A DNA stretch of 10,341 nt, from the NCBI GenBank assembly GCA_018665005.1, contig JABJEE010000107.1, positions 1 to 10,341 of the forward strand, in the 5' to 3' direction. Shown here one piece after another: positions 6,254 to 10,341 of the stretch (positions within the stretch are counted from its first letter, which is position 1; every line of letters begins with the position of its first letter). Origin of the DNA: Flavobacteriales bacterium. Its GTDB lineage: Bacteria; Bacteroidota; Bacteroidia; Flavobacteriales_D; Crocinitomicaceae. Under the pieces are notes generated by a model that saw only the letters and a list, made by a program, of their open reading frames with translations, was not told the origin of the DNA and ran no database searches. A program made the position numbers and the translations under genes.

Positions 6254-7927
6254 GTGAAATTACACAGATTAGTCTTTTTTTTTCTAATTCTTCAGGGCCT
6301 AATGAATTTTGGGTATGCACAAAACACCTATACTATACGCTATGAGAATGGACAGTCAGAAAAGCGATTGCCTAAATATATTAAATTCGACACTCTAAAA
6401 ATCAACAACAATATTCAATCTGAATTAAGGGACTTACATATAAAATTAACAGAGCTGGGTTATTTTTTGAATAAGGTGGAGTGGAATGATCCCAATAAAT
6501 TGTGTTTGGTTCATCTTGGTAGTAAGTTTAAGGACATTATTTTGACGGATTCAATAGATATTGATAATGGTATTTTTAATAAAGTAAAATACGTCCACTA
6601 TTTAAGTCCAAGACGATTTGCTCAGTATTTAAAAAATAAGGCCAATACATATCTGAATTCAGGTTACCCATTTGTAAATGTTCAGCTCATTAATAGCTCT
6701 ATTAATGACAGACAGATATCAGCCACTTTAGATGTCGTTAAAGGGAATTATAGTGTTCTCAAAGAAATACATATTAAAGGTGACTCAAGTATATCTAATA
6801 ATACCATTCAGAGTATTATTGGGATGACAATAGGAGGAGTTTATAATGAATCTATAATTGGTCAAATTGATGAAAAAATAAGTCAAAACAACTTTATAAA
6901 TACCATAAAGTCTTCAGAAATCCTATATACCAACAAAGGTCATGAACTGTTTTTATACTTAAAATCTGATCGTGTTAGTTTTTTACGTGGAGCCGTTGGA
7001 CTCCAACCCGATCCGGTCAGTCAAAAAATGGCTTTGACAGGGGAGATAAATTTAAAATTAGAAAACACTTTGAAAAAAGGTGAATTGTTCAAGCTCAATT
7101 GGCGAAGTATAAAACCTCAAACACAACGATTAAATATCAATTTTAATTATCCTTTTCTTTTTCAGAGTCCATTTGGAATAGCTTCTAATTTCCTTTTGTA
7201 CAAGCGGGATTCTACTTTTTTAGACCTTAATGCCGAATTTAATGTTTCATATAGACTTGATAATGGGATTCTTTTCAGGGCACACTACCGTTATATTAAT
7301 TCAAATTTATTAAGTGGAGCGTCGAATAGTATCGAATTTGAATCACTCAGTTCATATCGAACGAACTCCTATGGTCTTTCGATAGAGAAAAAAGAAATTG
7401 ATAACATAATGAACCCATCTAAGGGAAGAGTGTTTACGTCAAAAATATACTTAGGCCAAAGAAAACTTACTTCTGATTCGTCATCAAATACTACTTTTTC
7501 AGGTCATCTGAATTATCGTGAATATATACCCTTATTTAAGAGACATGTCCTGGTATTTGCTGGAGTTTTCGATTTTTATTCAAGTCCGGTTATATATCAA
7601 AACGAGTTGTTTAGATTTGGAGGCTTAAATACTTTAAGAGGTTTTAATGAAGAGGAACTTTTTGCTTCTGTAAAAGCTCAGGCGACAATTGAGTATAGAT
7701 TCTTGTTGGATAAGGGCAGTAATGTGTTTGTTTTTTTTGATCAGTGTATGTATGAAAATAATGCTTTAGATTATGTTAAAGACCATCCATTTGGATTTGG
7801 TGGAGGAATATCTTTTGGTTCTAAAATTGGTGTTTTTAATATTACTTATGCCTTAGGGAAAAAATTCTCCAACCCGATAGACTTTAGGTCTAGTAAAATA
7901 CACTTCGGATATACTGCTTATTTTTAG
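6254..7927 (+). CDS. TamA/BamA-like outer-membrane protein (Omp85 superfamily)
   Basis: This 557-residue protein looks like an Omp85-family outer-membrane barrel that inserts or exports envelope components. A signal peptide (about 1-22, ending GYA before QN) is followed by roughly three POTRA-like segments: about 45-95, 116-165 (YLNSGYPFVNVQL) and 166-240 (SVLKEIHIKGDSSIS...GGVYNESII). The remaining 315 residues read as alternating beta strands of a 16-strand barrel, with L461-R462-G463-F464 matching the conserved RGF of loop 6, and a terminal strand ending in phenylalanine (FGYTAYF). Length and three POTRAs are closer to TamA (577) than BamA (about 800). The start is GTG: a TAA lies directly upstream in frame, and the next ATG at 6302 would destroy the signal peptide. 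The two glycosyltransferases follow after 21 nt. Substrate unknown. Confidence 0.85.
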   Translation: MKLHRLVFFFLILQGLMNFGYAQNTYTIRYENGQSEKRLPKYIKFDTLKINNNIQSELRDLHIKLTELGYFLNKVEWNDPNKLCLVHLGSKFKDIILTDSIDIDNGIFNKVKYVHYLSPRRFAQYLKNKANTYLNSGYPFVNVQLINSSINDRQISATLDVVKGNYSVLKEIHIKGDSSISNNTIQSIIGMTIGGVYNESIIGQIDEKISQNNFINTIKSSEILYTNKGHELFLYLKSDRVSFLRGAVGLQPDPVSQKMALTGEINLKLENTLKKGELFKLNWRSIKPQTQRLNINFNYPFLFQSPFGIASNFLLYKRDSTFLDLNAEFNVSYRLDNGILFRAHYRYINSNLLSGASNSIEFESLSSYRTNSYGLSIEKKEIDNIMNPSKGRVFTSKIYLGQRKLTSDSSSNTTFSGHLNYREYIPLFKRHVLVFAGVFDFYSSPVIYQNELFRFGGLNTLRGFNEEELFASVKAQATIEYRFLLDKGSNVFVFFDQCMYENNALDYVKDHPFGFGGGISFGSKIGVFNITYALGKKFSNPIDFRSSKIHFGYTAYF

Positions 7928-7935
7928 GATTGATT

Positions 7936-7943
7936 TATATTTG
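7936..7943 (+). promoter_or_regulatory. Possible internal -7 box giving a leaderless glycosyltransferase mRNA
   Basis: TATATTTG matches TAnnTTTG exactly and ends 5 nt before the ATG at 7949, so a transcript from it would start at or next to the start codon. No -33 TTG is present at 17-23 nt, and the motif is frequent by chance in DNA this AT-rich, so confidence is low. Confidence 0.25.
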
Positions 7944-7948
7944 CGTTG

Positions 7949-9160
7949 ATGGTGAAAAATATACTTTACCTTTCTTATGATGGAATGACTGACCCTTTAG
8001 GTCAATCCCAGGTATTGCCTTATATCATCGGACTCACGAAAAAAGGATATCATTTTCATCTCATTAGTTTCGAGAAGCCAGATCGGTTCCTTGCTCACAA
8101 GAAAGACATTCTTAAGATATGCGATGAGAATAATATCACATGGGTTCCAATGCTCTATACCAAGAGACCTCCATTATTTTCTACCATATGGGATGTTTGG
8201 AGAATGAAGAGAAAGGCCTCTGAATTGAATAAAGAATATTCATTTTCTATGGTACATTGTCGAAGCTATTTATCCGCTTTAATTGGTCTGTCAATGAAAA
8301 GAAGGTTTAAAACAGCTTTTCTATTCGATATGCGTGGTTTTTGGGCAGATGAGAGAGTAGACGGAAATATTTGGAATCTAAAAAACCCCATTTACAGATG
8401 GGTTTATAATTATTTTAAACGAAAGGAAAAGATTTTTTTCTCTACTGCAGATCATATCATATCACTGACCAATGAGGGTAAAAAAGAGATTTTATCTTGG
8501 AATGGTTTTGAAAATTTGACAAACAAGATAAGTGTCATTCCTTGTTGTGTTGACATTGTGAAATTTGATAAAAAAAGGGTGAGCGCTGAGATGTTGAAAG
8601 TTAAAAAGTTAGAGCTCGGGATAAATGATTCTCAATTTATTATGGGATACGTGGGATCTATTGGTACATGGTATATGTTAGAAGAAATGCTATCATTTTA
8701 TAAAAGATCTTCAAATTCGTTAACAGACCCATTGTTTTTATTTGTAACCAAAGAAAACCCAAAGGATATATATAAATTATCAGACGATTTAGAGATTCCA
8801 AGAAACGAAATTATTGTAACATCATGTAATCATGCTGATATGCCTCTATATATGAGCCTATTTAGTTGCTCAATATTTTTCATTAAACCTCTGTATTCAA
8901 AAAAAGCGTCATCACCTACGAAACAAGGAGAGTTAATGGCTATGGGTATTCCTATCATGTGTAATGATAAAGTGGGGGACACAGCAGGTATTGTGCGAAA
9001 GTATAATTCAGGTTTGGTTATATCAAGTGATAAAATTAATGAATCTGTGATGTCTGATTATACATTCTCTGAATCAAAGGCAATCGAAGGGGCTCAGGAA
9101 TATTTTGGTTTAGAAAAGGGTTTAAATACATACGGAGAAATTTATAAAAAGATTATTTAA
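7949..9160 (+). CDS. GT4-like glycosyltransferase (DPLGQSQV type)
   Basis: This 403-residue protein is a GT-B fold glycosyltransferase, probably transferring a sugar from a nucleotide-sugar donor to a growing cell-surface polysaccharide or lipid-linked glycan on the cytoplasmic side. The N-terminal domain opens with ILYLSYDGMTDPLGQSQVLP (residues 5-24), a pattern seen in Bacteroidota surface-polysaccharide transferases. The linker strand YVGSIGTWYMLEE starts the donor-binding domain. The C-terminal motif SPTKQGELMAMGIP (322-335) places E328 where GT4 enzymes have the second glutamate of EX7E, while the first position is alanine. There is no signal peptide or membrane segment. Three start codons are adjacent (TTG 7946, ATG 7949, GTG 7952); I chose ATG. 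It follows the barrel gene by 21 nt and precedes another glycosyltransferase by one base. Donor and acceptor cannot be told from sequence. Confidence 0.9.
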   Translation: MVKNILYLSYDGMTDPLGQSQVLPYIIGLTKKGYHFHLISFEKPDRFLAHKKDILKICDENNITWVPMLYTKRPPLFSTIWDVWRMKRKASELNKEYSFSMVHCRSYLSALIGLSMKRRFKTAFLFDMRGFWADERVDGNIWNLKNPIYRWVYNYFKRKEKIFFSTADHIISLTNEGKKEILSWNGFENLTNKISVIPCCVDIVKFDKKRVSAEMLKVKKLELGINDSQFIMGYVGSIGTWYMLEEMLSFYKRSSNSLTDPLFLFVTKENPKDIYKLSDDLEIPRNEIIVTSCNHADMPLYMSLFSCSIFFIKPLYSKKASSPTKQGELMAMGIPIMCNDKVGDTAGIVRKYNSGLVISSDKINESVMSDYTFSESKAIEGAQEYFGLEKGLNTYGEIYKKII

Positions 9161-9161
9161 G

Positions 9162-10235
9162 TTGACTAAAAAGAAAAAAATTATTTTCCTTGCACCTTAT
9201 CCCCATGGGGAAGCACCTTCTCAAAGGTTTAGATTTGAACAATATTTAGATATGTTGGAATCAAACAATTTTGATATTCACTTTGCTCCCTTTTTAGATT
9301 CAAAAACTTGGTATGCATTATATAAAGAAGGTGGCGTATTAAAGAAAATCACAGGTATTATTAGAAGTTTTTTTCGGCGTTTAATTACGATTATATTTAT
9401 TTATAAATATGATTATGTTTTTATTCATAGAGAGGTATCTCATTTAGGGCCACCTATTTTCGAATTCATAATAGCTAAGATTTTCCGAAAACCTTATATC
9501 TATGATTTTGATGATGCCATATGGTTGGCGAATTACAGTGAGTCAAACGCTAAAGTTCACCGTTTGAAGGCATATTGGAAGGTTAAGTACTGTATCAAAT
9601 GGGCTGGTCAAATTACGGTTGGTAATTCATATTTAGCAAATTATGCGAGGAGTTTAAATAACAATGTGATAATTATTCCAACGACGATTGATACTTTAAA
9701 CTATCATAATATCAATACAGATTACAATCAAAAAATCGTAATCGGATGGACAGGAACGCATACCACTATGCGGTTTTTGGATTTCCTTGTCCCGATCATT
9801 AAGAAGTTAGAAGCTCGATATGATTTTGAGTTCCGAGTTATTTCTAATCAAGAACCGAAATATGACCTAAATTCTCTTCGGTTTATTAAATGGGAGCGCA
9901 ATACTGAAATTCAAGATTTAAATCAAATTTCAATTGGAGTAATGCCTCTTGAGCAGGATATATGGTCAGAAGGTAAATGTGGATTTAAGTGTTTACAGTA
10001 TATGTCCTTAGGGATTCCATCAGTCGTTTCTCCCGTAGGTGTAAATGAGGAAATTATCCAACATGGTGAAAATGGCTTAATAGCAACAACTGAGATAGAA
10101 TGGGAAAAAAGTCTTGAGTCACTTATACAATCGATTGATTTAAGAAAAAAAATAGGACTACAGGGTAAAGAAACCATCAAGTCTCGATATTCTGTTCTTG
10201 CTTTTGAAAAGGAATATTTAAACTTATTTTCATGA
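9162..10235 (+). CDS. Second GT4-like glycosyltransferase (TTG start)
   Basis: This 357-residue protein is a second GT-B type glycosyltransferase. The N-terminus reads IIFLAPYPHGEAPSQRFRFE, with the conserved SQRFR acceptor-domain motif, followed by YIYDFDDAIW (D115-D118 acidic cluster) and a start of the donor domain at IGWTGTHTTM. The C-terminal motif WSEGKCGFKCLQYMSLGIP (E270, K272) corresponds to the donor-binding loop, with the shorter spacing seen in this subfamily. It lacks membrane segments. The start is TTG at 9162, one base after the previous stop: an in-frame TAA lies at 9123-9125, no ATG or GTG occurs between, and the first internal ATG (residue 30) would remove the SQRFR motif. 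The stop overlaps the next gene by ATGA. Together with the upstream enzyme it suggests sequential sugar additions on one glycan (inference). Confidence 0.88.
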   Translation: MTKKKKIIFLAPYPHGEAPSQRFRFEQYLDMLESNNFDIHFAPFLDSKTWYALYKEGGVLKKITGIIRSFFRRLITIIFIYKYDYVFIHREVSHLGPPIFEFIIAKIFRKPYIYDFDDAIWLANYSESNAKVHRLKAYWKVKYCIKWAGQITVGNSYLANYARSLNNNVIIIPTTIDTLNYHNINTDYNQKIVIGWTGTHTTMRFLDFLVPIIKKLEARYDFEFRVISNQEPKYDLNSLRFIKWERNTEIQDLNQISIGVMPLEQDIWSEGKCGFKCLQYMSLGIPSVVSPVGVNEEIIQHGENGLIATTEIEWEKSLESLIQSIDLRKKIGLQGKETIKSRYSVLAFEKEYLNLFS

Positions 10236-10341
10236 AACTGATCTTTGAAAGCCATAATGAGAATAAGGTAGCTGAAATTCAAAGCCTTTTGGGTGAAGAT
10301 TTTTCATTGTTATCCTTAAAAGAACTTTCTTTTAACCAAGA
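10232..10341 (+). CDS. rdgB: RdgB/HAM1-type XTP/dITP pyrophosphatase, N-terminal fragment (runs off window)
   Basis: The first 36 codons are visible, beginning MKLIFESHNENKVAEIQSLL. The SHNENK-x-x-E-I pattern is the substrate-phosphate binding motif (usual form (S/T)xNxxK) at the start of RdgB/HAM1 proteins, which hydrolyse non-canonical purine nucleoside triphosphates such as dITP and XTP to keep them out of DNA and RNA. The family length is about 190-200 residues, so roughly 80% is missing beyond the window edge. The ATG overlaps the glycosyltransferase stop codon as ATGA, so translation is coupled. The rest of the LLGEDFSLLSLKEL helix-strand also fits. It is too short to map the metal-binding residues. 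Confidence 0.85.
   Translation, partial: MKLIFESHNENKVAEIQSLLGEDFSLLSLKELSFNQ

Noticed and set aside
9923..10282. Minus-strand 119-residue frame at the end of the second glycosyltransferase
   Set aside because: Antisense to a gene with clear glycosyltransferase motifs and to the rdgB start; no recognisable domain.

Overview
The window looks like a chromosomal housekeeping stretch from a member of the Bacteroidota, most likely a Flavobacteriales-type marine or freshwater bacterium. The evidence is an AT-rich composition, start codons without Shine-Dalgarno sequences, TAnnTTTG-type promoter boxes, a Bacteroidota-style trigger factor, and a small acidic protein resembling the DUF6952 family behind a peroxiredoxin and a thioredoxin. 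I see no mobile element, integrase, CRISPR array or phage gene.

Layout from left to right. (1) 1-986: the 3' end of an MlaE-type permease and a complete MlaF-type ATPase, overlapping by one base, from a phospholipid-trafficking ABC transporter. (2) 1016-2573: a promoter box, tRNA-Leu(UAG), a strong hairpin with a T-tract, and trigger factor (tig) starting only 20 nt after the T-tract. (3) 2656-3951: a promoter followed by a tight redox operon of 2-Cys peroxiredoxin, a small thioredoxin and the DUF6952-like protein, closed by a clear intrinsic terminator. (4) 4069-5954: prfA (release factor 1) and pyrF (OMP decarboxylase), overlapping by ATGA. (5) 5963-6123: a short AT palindrome and an unlisted 48-residue lipoprotein gene on the minus strand. 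(6) 6254-10341: an envelope-flavoured cluster of a TamA/BamA-like outer-membrane protein (GTG start), two GT4-like glycosyltransferases (ATG and TTG starts), and the first 36 codons of an RdgB/HAM1-type nucleotide pyrophosphatase that overlaps the second glycosyltransferase by ATGA and runs off the window.

Functionally the window combines envelope maintenance (Mla, TamA-like barrel, glycosyltransferases, lipoprotein), protein folding and translation (trigger factor, RF1, tRNA), peroxide defence (Prx-Trx) and nucleotide metabolism (PyrF, RdgB). I did not find a clearly new defence or mobile system. The best leads are the tRNA-hairpin-tig arrangement, the uncharacterised third gene of the Prx-Trx operon, the tiny divergent lipoprotein, and the barrel-glycosyltransferase-RdgB cluster.
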